A DNA stretch of 64,000 nucleotides from Brachypodium distachyon. Taxonomy: Eukaryota > Streptophyta > Magnoliopsida > Poales > Poaceae. The notes below the pieces were generated by a model. That model worked only from the letters and a program-made list of their open reading frames with translations. It was not told the origin of the DNA and searched no databases. Shown here in pieces: positions 1 to 11,090 of the stretch. The position numbers were made by a program, and so were the translations under genes. Within the stretch, counting starts at the first letter, position 1; every line of letters starts with the position of its first letter. Location: positions 4,488,001-4,552,000 of the forward strand of contig NC_016135.3 of NCBI RefSeq assembly GCF_000005505.3, read 5' to 3'.

Positions 1-212
1 CCGGGGAGCGGCTCCTCGTAGTTGGCGTCGTCCTGCGCGGCGGGATGATCGTCGGCGGCGCCGTGCTCCTCCGCGGCTGCCCCGCCGCCGTGCTGATCAT
101 CCGCGGCTGCCGGCCCGCCGCCAATGTTGTACAGCCATGCGCCCGGCGGCGGTGCGGTTCGTCTGGCGGGGTGAGAGCCGGGAGGGAAGATGTAGTCTGC
201 TTTTTCCGAGCC
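1..212 (-). other. Possible low-complexity coding frame leaving the left edge
   Basis: On the minus strand a frame stays open from a TGA at 213-215 to the window edge, about 70 codons. It is rich in Ala, Gly, Asp, Glu and His, with a PPPGAWLYNIGGG stretch followed by acidic and alanine runs. No ATG lies in this frame and no family is recognised. High GC content makes chance open frames likely here, so this may be a 5' leader or an internal exon of a gene lying to the left. Confidence 0.2.
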
Positions 213-790
213 TCAGGCGCCCTTGAGTTTCATAGGCCGGTGCGCCATTGGCCTCTGTTTGAAAATTTGAACCCAAAATTCGGCGGCGAGTTTCCATATA
301 TAACAACCGGGCCCGGTGCCTGCCGGCGTCAAATCGCCCGTCCACGGTTGCTTTGAGAATGATGTTTTTTCTGGTATATTCTTCTTTCTCCGCGCGTATG
401 TATATCCCAATCCCTCTTTACACGCGAATACACGATACGACTCATATACACCGATGCCAGCTCTCTCCTCATCGCCTCTCTCTCTTTCTCGCTGCTGCCC
501 TTGCTTGCAGTCGTCGCCGCCGCCTCCGCTGCTCGCCCCCTCTTGTCCCCTCTCGCCGCGCAGATCGAGCCGCCACCGCCGCCTATTCCCTCTCGCCACC
601 CCCATCTGCCCCGTTCCCGTCGCAGCTGCAAATCCACCGCCGCTGGTCCTCCCTGCAGATCCGTCGACGGTGCTCCTCCCTGGCAGGGCCTCCCTAACCA
701 CCTCCCTTGCGAGATGCGCGGGCCCTGGCCCTGTCCCCCTCCCCCTGCCACCTCGCATAGATCCGCCGCCATACTCCTCCTTCCTCTTGC
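213..790. other. GC-rich, CT-rich leader-like tract
   Basis: This stretch contains TATATAA at 295-301 followed downstream by long CT-rich and CCG/CCT-rich sequence, the usual look of a grass promoter plus 5' untranslated leader on the plus strand. Frames open here on both strands are low-complexity (Pro, Ser, Arg) and overlap each other, so none is called as a gene. Confidence 0.3.
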
Positions 791-984
791 CATGCTCTCT
801 TCCTCTTTCGTCATTCCTCAATTTTGCAAGAACCCTAGATTTTCCTCTGTGTATTTTGCCAAAAAAATCATGACGAATCTGCGGTTGTCATGCTCTCTTC
901 CTCTTTCATCCCGCCTCTTTAAGTTTTGCAAGAACCCTAGATTTCCTCTGTGTATTTTGCCAAAAAAATCATGACGAATCTGCG
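791..984 (+). repeat. Two-copy tandem duplication, about 98 bp per unit
   Basis: Unit 1 runs 791-888 and unit 2 runs 889-984. Both start CATGCTCTCTTCCTCTTT and end with an AAAAAAATCATGACGAATC block. Each carries an AACCCTAG telo-box-like motif, often found in plant 5' leaders. The units differ in their middle by a few substitutions and a small indel. Confidence 0.85.
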
Positions 985-1191
985 ACATGTGCTCTGTTGT
1001 TGCCACCTGTTGTTGTGCTGCACTGTTGCTGCAATGCGACAATTCTAGGATTTTTTTTCATTACTTTCTATTGTTTGTAGATATACTCGATTTGCTGCAC
1101 TTGTAATCATCGAAATACATACAAGTGTCGTGTATGTTTTATTTTGAAGTTACTTAATGCTTCAAGTACACATTCTATATGCTAGATGTTA

Positions 1192-1273
1192 CTCCCTCCG
1201 GTCCTAAATTCTTGTTGTGGTTTTATTTCAAATTTGAGCTAAAACCACGACAAGAATTTAGGATCGGAAGGAG
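1192..1273. mobile_element. Stowaway-type MITE, 82 bp
   Basis: The terminal inverted repeats are CTCCCTCCG on the left and CGGAAGGAG on the right. The whole element is close to a perfect hairpin around TTGAGCTAAA. TA dinucleotides flank it at 1190-1191 and 1274-1275, the target duplication of the Tc1/mariner superfamily. Confidence 0.9.
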
Positions 1274-1275
1274 TA

Positions 1276-1868
1276 CCTAATATCAAGTTTGTTGTTGTAA
1301 CCCGAGAAGAAAAAGGTTGCTTAATGCTTGAAAGAAGCATGACTGTTGAGTTTATCATAGTTCTATAGAAAAGTATTGACACAAGGCAAACAGCTGACCT
1401 AGGATGTTGCTATTGCTTGCAAAGGATCCAGTTGTACTCCCTTTTCAACATATAAAGGACCATAAAATGCAAAAAATTAACTTGCAGACGCTTCTGAGAC
1501 CGAGGAAATTGATGTGGAAGGTCTGCTGGAATCATTGGAACAGAAAGTTGATTCGAGTTCTAGCATGCCAAAATGCATTGTTTCGAAGGTATGCTGTCTT
1601 TTCGTGGGTGGTGTTTCCTCTGGAGTCTCGACCCTGTTGTCTGTAAATAAATTATCATAATATCATGGAACTAGGTTTACAGTTACAGGATGGGAGCTGT
1701 TGTGCATAACTCTAAAAACCAGGAACTATGTAAAGTGAATGTGAAGTTCTTTGGCCTGAGATAAGTAATAAATTAGTGCCTTGCAAAGACTTGACAATCA
1801 AGAGCAGTCGGCATCTTTATGTTTGTTTTTAGTTATGTAGATAGGTAGTATGTAGCCTGAAATATGTG
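1276..1868. other. Intergenic, nothing recognised
   Basis: AT-rich sequence with only short scattered open frames. I see no domain, repeat or terminal structure. Confidence 0.4.
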
Positions 1869-1876
1869 GATAAAGG

Positions 1877-2570
1877 CATGGTTTTCAAAGCGTCGCCTAG
1901 GCGTCAGAGCGCCCGTCGACCTCAAGGCGTTGTCGTCGCCTTAGAGTTCTGTCTAAGGTGTCCACCTTGGCCATTTGAGGCGTCCAGGGCGTCTCCTAGG
2001 CGGAGAAGGCGGCGCTTTGGTCGATTCTGGACGCCCCTGGCAGATCGAGCGGGAAATTGAGGGGCGGGGCAGGAAACTGAAATTGGCGGGGATGGAAGAG
2101 AAATTGGGGGCCAGAGAGAGGATAAACAGAAGGGGGGGAGAGAGGGGAACATGCCTGTGGATTCAATCGAGGGGACAAGAGGGAGTGAGAGAGGAGCACT
2201 CTCCTCTCATGGCAGCAGGAGCTTGCCGCCAGAAGGCAGATCCGCCCCTCCTCCGCCGGCATCCTCCTCTCCGGCCAAGCTCCTCCTCTGCCGGCCTTCC
2301 CCCTCTCCGGCCAAGCTTCTCCTCTGCTCTCCTCACCTGCTCTCTGCCCTCTGCTCTCTGCCCTCTGCCCTCTCTTTTCCCCTCACCTGCTCAACAACCA
2401 GGAAATTCAAGGTACGAATCAGGTTTTCTGTCTACTAATGTCTGCCATATTAGTTCCCCTAGCGCTTTGCAAAAACTGACTAAGGCGTCGCCTCGCTTCG
2501 CGCTTTGAGCGCCTAGGCGTTGAGGCGCCCCACCAACGCCTTAGAACGCCTGGACGCTTTGTAAACCATG
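1877..2570. mobile_element. Non-autonomous hAT-type element, 694 bp, with 8-bp target duplication
   Basis: The element begins CATGGTTTTCAAAGCGTC and ends GACGCTTTGTAAACCATG, so its ends are inverted repeats. Both subterminal regions carry many copies of GCCTAGGCG and AAGGCG in inverted orientation. The octamer GATAAAGG lies directly outside both ends (1869-1876 and 2571-2578). An 8-bp duplication is typical of the hAT superfamily. The interior is GC-rich and CT-rich with no transposase, so the element is non-autonomous. Frames open inside it are low-complexity. Confidence 0.8.
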
Positions 2571-2578
2571 GATAAAGG

Positions 2579-3329
2579 GGATGGTAGAGTGGAACCTAAA
2601 CTATCAAAATAGATTATGCTAGACGTTTGTTGCTTTATGGTCTAGCCTACTTTCTATGTAAAATTTCCTAGTAGTATCGGGTGGGGGGTTGTTGTACTCT
2701 TTAAATTTGAGAAGGTGTACATATCCAGTTTTGGCTCATTGGATGCTTATCGGATGTTACAGAACATTTGAGATGATCCCTCTATCAGGTCTTCTTTGCA
2801 CTGAATTTGAAACGAATATGATGGAAGTAAAAATGAGAAACAAAATCCAAATATGTATCAGTTTTTCAGTGTTTTTTTTTTTGCGAATAACAATAATATA
2901 ACTATTGGTATTTAGGTATAGTACTCCAAAGATATGACCGCACAAAAAGATTTGTTAGTTATAATTGACCCCATAAGCAAACTTCCTGGCTTTACCATGA
3001 TCTTTTCCGTTTGTAGTTGTCGTGGTCTGTTTGCTATCTGCTTGAATCAGTGACTTGGACACTCCCAGCTAATTATATCAATTGCTTCTTTCAGAAATCC
3101 TACCTACTATGTTTGATCTCACCCTTTATATTTTCCATTTGACGTGTTTTCTAATTGCCTATTTCTGTTGTTGTTTAGTTAATTTTGAGAATAAGTGCAG
3201 ACGCGTGTAGGCTCAATTAGTGGGAGGTTAAATTTATGTAAGCTGAGTTTATACCCAGCTGATAGATACAACAGGTGCTGAGGATGCATTCATTGGAGTT
3301 GGTTTATATGTTAACTTCCCGTTTGGGTG
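2579..3329. other. Intergenic, nothing recognised
   Basis: AT-rich, with short open frames only and no visible motif or repeat structure. Confidence 0.4.
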
Positions 3330-3490
3330 CAGATTATGTATGGAAGTTTCATTGAGACACTAATGTTATTTTGATCGGTAACCATTGAAATTCTATTGAA
3401 ATATTTGATTGAGACACTAATGTTTTCATTTTTGAATATATATGAAAGTTTCATTGAGACTAATGTTTCGACCGGCAACCATCAAATTTA
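3330..3490. repeat. Outlying part of the AT-rich satellite
   Basis: Contains the phrases that characterise the array further right: GTTTCATTGAGACACTAATG and (C/G)GGTAACCATTGAA. It is separated from the main array by about 700 bp of unrelated sequence. Confidence 0.6.
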
Positions 3491-4179
3491 TTTTAGTTTG
3501 TAAAGGGCTGGATCACCACTTGGGCTGTAGTCTCACACTGCGACCAGACTGTGCTTCAGATGTCAAATCCTCTTCGCTGTTCTATTGTATTAAAATATAA
3601 GGTGCCCAAAGTGCTTAACAGGTAGAGAACATAGAAATGCTATTGGTCGGATTTGCTTTGCTTTTTCTTCTGAGACTCATTCTGAGGCTCGCTGATACGA
3701 AGTTTTCATAGTAAAGTGGAGGTAGTCATTTACATGTAATGGTGGCTATGGTTCCTTGGAAGCCCGGTGCGAAACAAAAAAACTGTATGTCGTATGTTAT
3801 ATGTGTTCTGAAGCTAGTTCTTTCCGAAACTAAAAATTGTCGCTTGTGGATGTTACACACAGAGACAATATTTTGTTAGGAAGCCAATTTTGATTGCCTC
3901 CAAACTCTAACAGCGTTGGATTGTTTCCTCCTGACCGTGCCCAAAGACAACATTTTTTTTCCTTTGGTTGTGCAGAGATTTGGATCTTGGGCTACAGGCT
4001 TGCGCTGAAAGAATATCTGACGGCAAGAGGCATTAATTCTGAATTGGCAAGCTCGCTCTTCCAAGCAGGAGCGCGTCCAGTACGTGAGGTGGCTCAGAGC
4101 ATTAGAAGCGATGTTCATCAAACACCGTTGAGTTTGATTTTTGGTTGGTGTGGCTTGTGGCCACATGGATGTTGGTACT
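3491..4179. other. Unrecognised spacer within the satellite
   Basis: No satellite phrases occur here. Overlapping open frames of about 100 codons on both strands (roughly 3876-4211) match no family I recognise. Confidence 0.3.
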
Positions 4180-5660
4180 TCATTGATATTACACCACTTT
4201 CATTGGACTAATGTTTTCATTCACCAATACATATGATTAGAATAATGTATGAAAGTTCCATTGCGACAATGATGTTATTTCAATTAGCAACTATCGAACT
4301 ACTATTGAAATATTTGTTTCATTGATCAATATATATACTCCCTTCGTTCCACAAAAGATGTCTCAAGTTTGTCAAAATTTGGATGTATCTAGCCACGACT
4401 TATGCATAAATGCATTCAAATATAGTTAAAGTTGAGACATCTTTTATTGGACGGAGGGAGTATATGAAAGTTCCATTGAAGCACTAATGTTTCAATCGGC
4501 AATCACTGAAACGCTAATGGTTCAATCAGCAACCATTGAATTTTTTTCTATATGATTAAAATTATATATAAAAGTTTGATTGAGACACCAATCCACAACC
4601 ATCGAATTATTCATATATCATTACAGTTATATTAGAAATGTTACGATTGTCAATAATGTTTTATTGAGAAACTAAATTATTTCAAGAGCAACCATTGAAC
4701 TATTATTGATGCACAAGTTTCATTGAGACACTAATGTTTTCATTGTCCATATATATGAAAGTTTCTTTGAAACACTAATGCTCCAATTCAGAACCACTAA
4801 ATTTTTTCCTACATGATTGAAACTTTATATGAAAGTTCCATTGAGACACGAAAGTTTCAATCAGTGGTTTGATCGATGTTTCACTAAAGTCTGAAACTTT
4901 ATTGATATATCATCAAAATTTCACTTATGTTTCAGTGAAACCCCATTTACGTTTTCATTGACCATATATATTAAAGTTCCTTTGAAACACTAATGTTTCA
5001 ATCCACACCCATTGAATTTATTGCTATATGATTGAAACTTTATATGAAAGTTCAATTGAGACAGTAAAGTTTCAATCGGTGATTTGATCGATGTTTTGTT
5101 GAAGTCTGAAACTTCATTGATATATCATTGAAATTTCATTGATGTTTCAATGAAACTCCATTTATGAAAGTTTCTTTGAAACACCATAATCTTTGAAACT
5201 TCATACATTTATGAAAGTTTCTTTGAAAACACCATAATTTTTGAAACACTAATGTTTCAATCTACAATCATTGAATTTATTCCTATATGATTGAAACATT
5301 ATACGAAAGTTCCATTTGAGACTCTAAAGTTTCAATCGGTGGTTTGATCGATGTTTTTGTTGAAGGCTGAAACTTCATTGATGCATCATTGTAATATGAA
5401 ATTTCATTGATGTTTCAGTGAAACTCCATTTATGCTTTCATTGACCATATATATGAAAGTTTCTTTGAAACACCAATGTTTCAATGCATTACCATTGAAT
5501 TTATTCCCATATGATTGAAACTTTATGTGAAAGTTCCATCGAGACACTAAAGTTTCAATTGGTGGTTTGATCGATGTTTCGTTGAAGTCTAAAACTTCAT
5601 TGGTATATTATCGAAATTTCGCTGATGTTTTCATTGACAATATATATGAAAGTTTCTTTG
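4180..5660. repeat. AT-rich diverged tandem satellite, period about 200 bp
   Basis: A unit of roughly 200 bp recurs, with landmarks in fixed order. They are TGAAAGTTTCTTTGAAACAC, then ATTGAATTTATTCCTATATG, then GAAAGTTCCATTGAGACAC, then GGTGGTTTGATCGATGTTT, then GAAGTCTGAAACTTCATTGA. The GATCGATGTTT landmark lies near 4870, 5085, 5345 and 5570, and again near 8995 beyond the inserted LINE. Units differ by many substitutions and small indels, so the array is old. It resumes at 8893-9111 and 9360-9480. Confidence 0.85.
4338..4460. mobile_element. Stowaway-type MITE, 123 bp
   Basis: The left end is CTCCCTTCGTTCC and the right end is GGACGGAGGGAG, with inverted ACAAAAGATGTCTCAA and TTGAGACATCTTTTAT arms. 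TA flanks both sides (4336-4337 and 4461-4462). It is inserted inside the satellite array. Confidence 0.88.
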
Positions 5661-5678
5661 AAACACTAACGTTTCAAT
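5661..5678. repeat. Left target-site duplication of the LINE
   Basis: This 18-bp stretch matches 8893-8910 at 17 of 18 positions, on either side of the LINE. The sequence is itself a satellite landmark, so part of the match could reflect the array. The fit to the LINE ends nevertheless makes a true duplication likely. Confidence 0.7.
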
Positions 5679-8600
5679 GAAAACAGAAATAGGCCAGGAG
5701 TAAATACTGAAGACATGCTGCTATTAATGACATTATAAGAGTCTTTGAGCTGATTGAGATTCCTATAAAGGGTATGACTTATACTTGGAGTAATATGCAA
5801 GACTCTCCTTTGCTGGAACAATTAGATGGGTTTTCACTTCTTCTCATTGGACTCATAATTTTCCTAACACCTCGGTGAAAGTTTTAGCACGTCCTGTGTC
5901 TTCTGATGACAGTTGAGACTAGCATTCCTAGAACAAAGCTTTTTAGGTTTGAAAACTTTTGGATCCATCATGCTGGATTTAAAGATACTGTGGCTTCAGC
6001 CTGGCAAATCCCTGTTTATGCTAAATCGTCAGATGCTTGTCTTATGGGAAAACTGAAAAATGTCAGAAGAACTCTTAAACATTGGAGTAGAGCTTTATCC
6101 AAATTATCTCTGTTAATTGGTAATTGCAATAAGGTACTTGCCCACTTGGATAGTATTGAGGAGATCAGAGTTTTGTCAACTCCTGAAAGGAACTTTAGAA
6201 AAATTCTGAAAAAACACATTATTAAACTTCATTCCTATCAAAATGAATACTAGAAAAAGCGCTGCACAATTAGATGGACACAATTTGGAGATGAAAATAT
6301 GGCTACTGAGAGACATAGAAGAAATGCAATTGCTTCATTACAACTTCCTGATGGGCAGGTGGTAGAGCTGCATGAGGAAAAAGCTGAAGTTTTATTCCAG
6401 TCTTATAAACAGAGACTTGGAGAATCTGATGATCACTCAATGCTTTTTGATCTAGATGAGCTGATTAAGAGAGTGGATGGGCTTGAAGTTCTTTCAACTC
6501 CTTTCTCCAAGGAGGAAATTGATAATGCTCTCAAGAAAATTCCTATTGATAAAGCTCCCGGCCTAGATGGCTTTCTCAAAACTTGCTGGGATATTATAGC
6601 TAAGGATATTTATAAGGTTATCAAAGACTTTTAGGAAGGAAAGATTAACTTAGTAAGTCTAAATAACTCCCTCATTACATTAATCCCAAAGGAGCTTAAC
6701 CCTATGGGTCCGAATGATTATCGACCAATTTCTCTTTTAAATTGTTGTCTCAAACCGTTGACAAAAATCATTGCACACATATTGCAAAAGAAGATTCTAG
6801 ATATTGTTCATACAAACCAATATGGCTTTATTAAGGGAAGATCTATACAAGATTGTCTTGCTTGGGCCTTTGAGTACTTGCATCAATGTCAATCTCCAGG
6901 CAGAGAAGTGGTGATGCTTAAGCTAGATTTTGCAAAAGCTTTTGACATGATTGAGCATGATGTTATTCTGGAAATGCTAGAACATATGGGCTTTGATGAA
7001 ACTTGGATAAACTGGATCAGGATTATTCTGTCCTCGGACAATCATCTGTTCTCCTCAATGGGGTTCCTGGGAAAAGTTTTAAATGCTTAAGGGGTGTTAG
7101 GCAAGGAGACCCTCTTTCTCCTTTGTTATTTGTTCTTGCTGCTGATCTGTTATAGGCTATCATCAATAAAGAACATCAACTTGGAAATTTAAATCTCCCT
7201 TTCCAAGAGAGGGACCTTTTCCAATCATTCAGTATGCAGATGATACTATCCTTGTATTGCCTGCAGAGGAGGATCAGCTTAGACATCTTAAAGAGATTCT
7301 GCAAAAATATGCTTCATCTAGTAGGCTCAAAATTAATTTTCACAAGTCCAATTTAATTCCTATCAATCTTCATGCAGATACAGCAACTGAGCTTGCTGAC
7401 ATATTTGGATGTACTGTGGCAGCCATGCCTTTTACCTATCTTGGATTACCTTTAGGGATAGCCTAAAAAAAAATTACCTTTAGGGACTACATAGTCAAAT
7501 GTGACTGATTTTCTCCCTTTAGTTGACATAATTGAGAGAAGGATGTCAACTACAACAACTTTATTGTCTTATGGAGGAAAACTGACCATTATCAATTCTG
7601 TTTTATCCTCTTTGGCAACATACACAATGTGCTCACTACAACTGCCTGTCAGAATTGTGGATCATATAGATAAGATCAGAAGGAGGTGTCTGTGGAGTAA
7701 GAAAACAACCAATGGAGATTCTAATAATGCTTTAGTTGCATGGGACAAGGTGTGTAGACCCAAAAAAACAAGGAGGACTTGGAGTGATAAACCTGAGGAT
7801 AAAGAATCAAGGATTACTTCTGAAACATCTTTTCAAATTCTTTAATAAAGAAGATATCTCCTGGGTAAATCTTTTGTGGGAAATTTATTATTAGCAGGGG
7901 TGCCACACGCAATGAATCCCGTTGGCTCTTTTTGGTGGAAAACAATTTTAAAGTTAATACCTTTGTTTAGAGGAATCTCTAATTGCAAACCAGGAATGGG
8001 AGACTCAATCTTATTGTGAAAAGATACTTGGTCTGATAATGTTCCTATTGATACAAAGTTTGCTTGCCTTTACTCATATGTCAAAGATGAGGACATATCC
8101 ATTGAAAATGTTTGCAACCTTGGATCTATTTCTACTGGGTTCTACACTCCTATTTCTCCAGAAGCTTTGAATGAAATGCATGAATTGGATGAGCTTATTA
8201 TTGCAGCTGATGTTTCTTTGTTCAGAAAAGATGAATGGAGTCCTACTTGGGGTTATCCCTTTTCTGCTAGAAAATTTATTACTTTTGCTTAAGAAGAATT
8301 AACCCTCCTTCACCGTTCAAGTGGATTTGGAAATCAAAGGTTACTCTCAAGGTGAAGGTGTTTACCTGGCTTTTGCGTAGTGACAGACTGAATACCAGAA
8401 ATATGCTTTCCAGAAGAAATTATGTTATTGACTCAAGCCTGGTTTGTGTGCTATGCCATGATGGATGTGAAGAAACTTTAAATCATCTGTTTTTAGAATG
8501 CACTTTCAGTAAAAGATGTTGGCAGCATCTTGGCATAGCTTGGCCTGTTGGTTCCTCCTGTGTTGAAGCCCTCCCTTAAGCCAAAGTTCAATTCAATAAT

Positions 8601-8892
8601 CCTCTCTTCTTTGAAGTATTTTCTATTGCTGCTTGGAATATATGGAAGATAAGGAACAAACTAATTTTTGAGAGGGATCGTGCTAGTTTTCGAGGCTAGC
8701 TCCACAAATTTAAAGCTGATCTTACTCTTCTTGGCTTTAGGGTGCCTCGGTCCCTTTCATCTTCGTTTTCTGTTTTGATAGACAGACTTTAAAATAACAG
8801 GGGCATGTCCCTGGATGTATATTTGTACTTTGTAAACATCTGATAATTAATATACCACAGTAGGAGCCTCTCCTACTGTTTTCAGTCAAAAA
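5679..8892 (+). mobile_element. 5'-truncated plant L1-type LINE inserted in the satellite
   Basis: The element starts inside the endonuclease part of ORF2 and ends with a short A run at about 8887-8892. It is bounded by an 18-bp near-perfect target duplication. Satellite sequence stops at its left end and resumes at its right end in the same register. The 3' untranslated part, from about 8790, has the usual plant LINE wording ending in TGTATATTTGTACTTTGTAAAC and a few As. Confidence 0.9.
5685..8790 (+). pseudogene. Broken LINE ORF2: endonuclease end, reverse transcriptase, zinc-knuckle end
   Basis: In order I can read four parts. The endonuclease C-terminal part has GMTYTWSNMQDSPLLEQLDG (about 5770-5830). 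A linker runs 5906-6253. The reverse transcriptase includes KAPGLDGF (about 6551-6574), NDYRPISLLN (about 6713), KLDFAKAFD (about 6920) and the catalytic YADD at 7233-7244. The C-terminal zf-RVT-like part has the Cys/His pattern CVLCHDGCEETLNHLFLECTF (about 8440-8510). Stops at about 6253, 6634 and 7090 and several frame changes break the frame, so this copy cannot make an active protein. An active LINE ORF2 nicks DNA and reverse-transcribes its own RNA at the nick. Confidence 0.85.
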
Positions 8893-9111
8893 AAACACTA
8901 ATGTTTCAATCAACATCCATTGAATCTATTCCTATCTGATAGAAACTTTATACGAAAGTTCCATTGAGACACTAAAGTTTCAATCGGTGGTTTGATCGAT
9001 GTTTTGTTGAAGTCTGAAACTTCATGATATATATCACTGAAATTTCATTAATGTTTCAATGACACTCCATTTATGTTTTACTGATAGATCATTGAAAATT
9101 TTGACATGTTA
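8893..9111. repeat. Satellite continuation right of the LINE
   Basis: The landmarks CACTAATGTTTCAATC, GGTGGTTTGATCGATGTTTT and GAAGTCTGAAACTTCAT follow the same order as in 4180-5660. This shows the LINE split one array. The array fades after 9360-9480, where only scattered GAAACT/ATGAAAC phrases remain. Confidence 0.8.
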
Positions 9112-9359
9112 GGGTGTGTTTGAGACAGCTTCAGCTTTACGGAGTTGGTGGAGCAGGTCATTGTTAGCTTCATTTTTTTGTGAAGCTGGGGTTATGATAA
9201 ATTCAAAAATGAAATAAGATTTTTTTAGGGACAAAAATGAAATAAGATAAAACTACAAAACATTTTCCAAGTACTTACAACTCCAGCTCCACGAAAAGTG
9301 GAACTATGAATGTCCAGCTCCACCAAATATGTGGAGCTGAAATTGTTCCAAACACACGC
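9112..9359. mobile_element. Tourist-like (PIF/Harbinger) MITE, 248 bp
   Basis: The ends are GGGTGTGTTTGAGACAGCTT on the left and, read inverted on the right, GCGTGTGTTTGGAACAATTT. Both lead into inverted blocks around GGTGGAGC/GCTCCACC. The trinucleotide TTA flanks both ends (9109-9111 and 9360-9362), which is the PIF/Harbinger target duplication. No coding sequence. Confidence 0.8.
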
Positions 9360-9483
9360 TTAGTAGTCCAATGAAATTCCCATGCGTTAATGATAATCAA
9401 AGACACCAACGAAAAATCAACAAACTTTCTAATTTCAGTGATACGTCAATGAAACTTAAATGGAATGTAAATGAAACTCATTA

Positions 9484-9895
9484 ATATAAATCTGCAGTGG
9501 ATGTCATTAAATATTGTCCTTCTGCTGAGATGGCTGAGAGTATCGCTTGCCTGCAGGGTATCAAAATCGCTAGGCAGCATTCCTTATCGCCCATGGTTGT
9601 GGAAAGCGACTGTAGCTTCTTGATCCAGGCCCTCAACTCCTCGCTGCCGAATTGTTCGGCTACCTGTTATGTGGTGGGAGACATTCTTCATGCTACTACT
9701 TTTGATCCGGGTATCTGTTTTCAGTTTACGAAACGTGAGAACAATGTGGTAGCTCATGAGTTGGCTAGTTTTTGTAGTAAGAGTTGTGTTGGGGGTGTGT
9801 TAAGTAATGATGTGCCTTCCAGCGTGTTGAGCCACGTCACGAATGATTGTATGCAACTCGTTTCTTAATTAATACACACCCTTTTCTAAAAAAAA
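9484..9895 (+). pseudogene. 3' remnant of a LINE carrying an RNase H-like domain
   Basis: A 123-codon frame (9497-9868) reads as the RVT_3/RNase H-like domain found at the C-terminus of some plant LINEs. It shows AEMAESIACLQGI with an acidic residue at the first catalytic region, VESDC with the second acidic residue, and NNVVAHELA near the end with the histidine. The frame stops at 9868 and is followed by CACCCTTTTCTAAAAAAAAA, a LINE-like 3' end with an A run. Reverse transcriptase is absent, so this is a 5'-truncated insertion. RNase H in an active element removes the RNA strand of the RNA-DNA hybrid. Confidence 0.7.
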
Positions 9896-10448
9896 AGGCA
9901 TCCTTACTTACCACCACTTTGTCATTTTCTTTATTCAAAATGATGTTTCAGACAATTCCTCCAATTCTGACTTGGCCAACTTATCCTTCTGCATTTCCAT
10001 AGCCCATAGGTGACACATAGTCAGGCCGCAATAGAAGAGAATCCGTATTAGCAATCACATATCACACCTCTTACAAAATTATACATTGTAAATTCCAGAG
10101 AGAATTATTGAAGACCAATCAAGTCATGGATTTTGAAACAGAAAGCATTGTGTTGGATCTTTAATTTTTTAGATTGTATTAAAGGCATACTTTTGTTTTT
10201 TCTTAATTATCACTGCTGTGTTTGTTAAGATACGATGCCCTTATTTTCTGAAACCACGAGCACATGAAGCAGAGTTGGGTTTTGTGAACGATAAGAAAGT
10301 TTCAAGGGTGTCACTGCCTGCTTCCCTTACAAACTGCAAGTCGGTGCACTAAAACCTTTGTGTGCCTTATACTATGAGTATTAAGAGGGATAAATATACA
10401 CATTACATCAAGAGAACACAACACAGTTACAAAGAAGATTTAACTGTA
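9896..10448 (-). repeat. Dispersed repeat, copy 1 of an inverted pair
   Basis: This segment is the reverse complement of 38572-39404. Shared landmarks, read in the copy-2 direction, include ACAGTTAAATCTTCTTTG, GTGCACCGACTTGCAGTTTG, GGGCATCG(G/T)ATCTTAAC and GGCCAAGTCAGAATTGGAGG. Copy 1 lacks a roughly 250-bp block present in copy 2. It begins right after the A run of the adjacent LINE remnant. No coding capacity is seen. Confidence 0.85.
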
Positions 10449-11090
10449 CAAGAAAGTTCGGTACTGTTAAGAAACCTTGCGCGTCGAGCTCAATCGACGC
10501 ACTATGCTGCAGTCTATTTAGGATTCAACGAATGAGGTCATCTGGACAATTGGATCGGTTCGTATCAACTGAATAACAACAGGAGTTTGATATTTATAGA
10601 TCGCATTTGCATGGAAACCTGTAAACGACAATAATGATACTATAAATATGCTCATAAGATACTATTTCATAAAATCCACTGTTTGCCTTCCATGCAAGTA
10701 CCGAGATGGCATTGAAGGATGACATAGTAAGGAAATAAGAATGTGAAATAGTGTGGTCATCATATAACTATATAAGTTGCGGTGAATTAGGTTGTAGTTT
10801 GTAAACATATTAATTGACATCTTTTTTGACAAAGGTTGTTGATATCGACTATAACGAGCATGCATGAATGGAACATCCATATTTCGTTGGAGAAGGAAAT
10901 GATCATGGCTGTAAACAAGAGCTTATATTTGCTTTGTTTTCTCAAGTTCATTGGATAATTTTTTGTGTCCAAGGGCTTGCCCTCTAGAGATGAGTTTTTG
11001 CATTCATGTTCCAGGGCATAAGCATATATAATGTGCCAATGCATTAATGAAGTCAGTTGCTAATAAGCATGTTATATGTTTTCGGTTTTG
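10449..11090. other. Intergenic, nothing recognised
   Basis: AT-rich sequence with short minus-strand open frames of up to 85 codons. None resembles a known family. Confidence 0.35.

Noticed and set aside
213..873. Long overlapping open frames on both strands (up to 202 codons)
   Set aside because: Low-complexity Pro/Ser/Arg or Gly/Arg composition in CT-rich DNA. Frames on both strands cover the same bases and none carries a domain.
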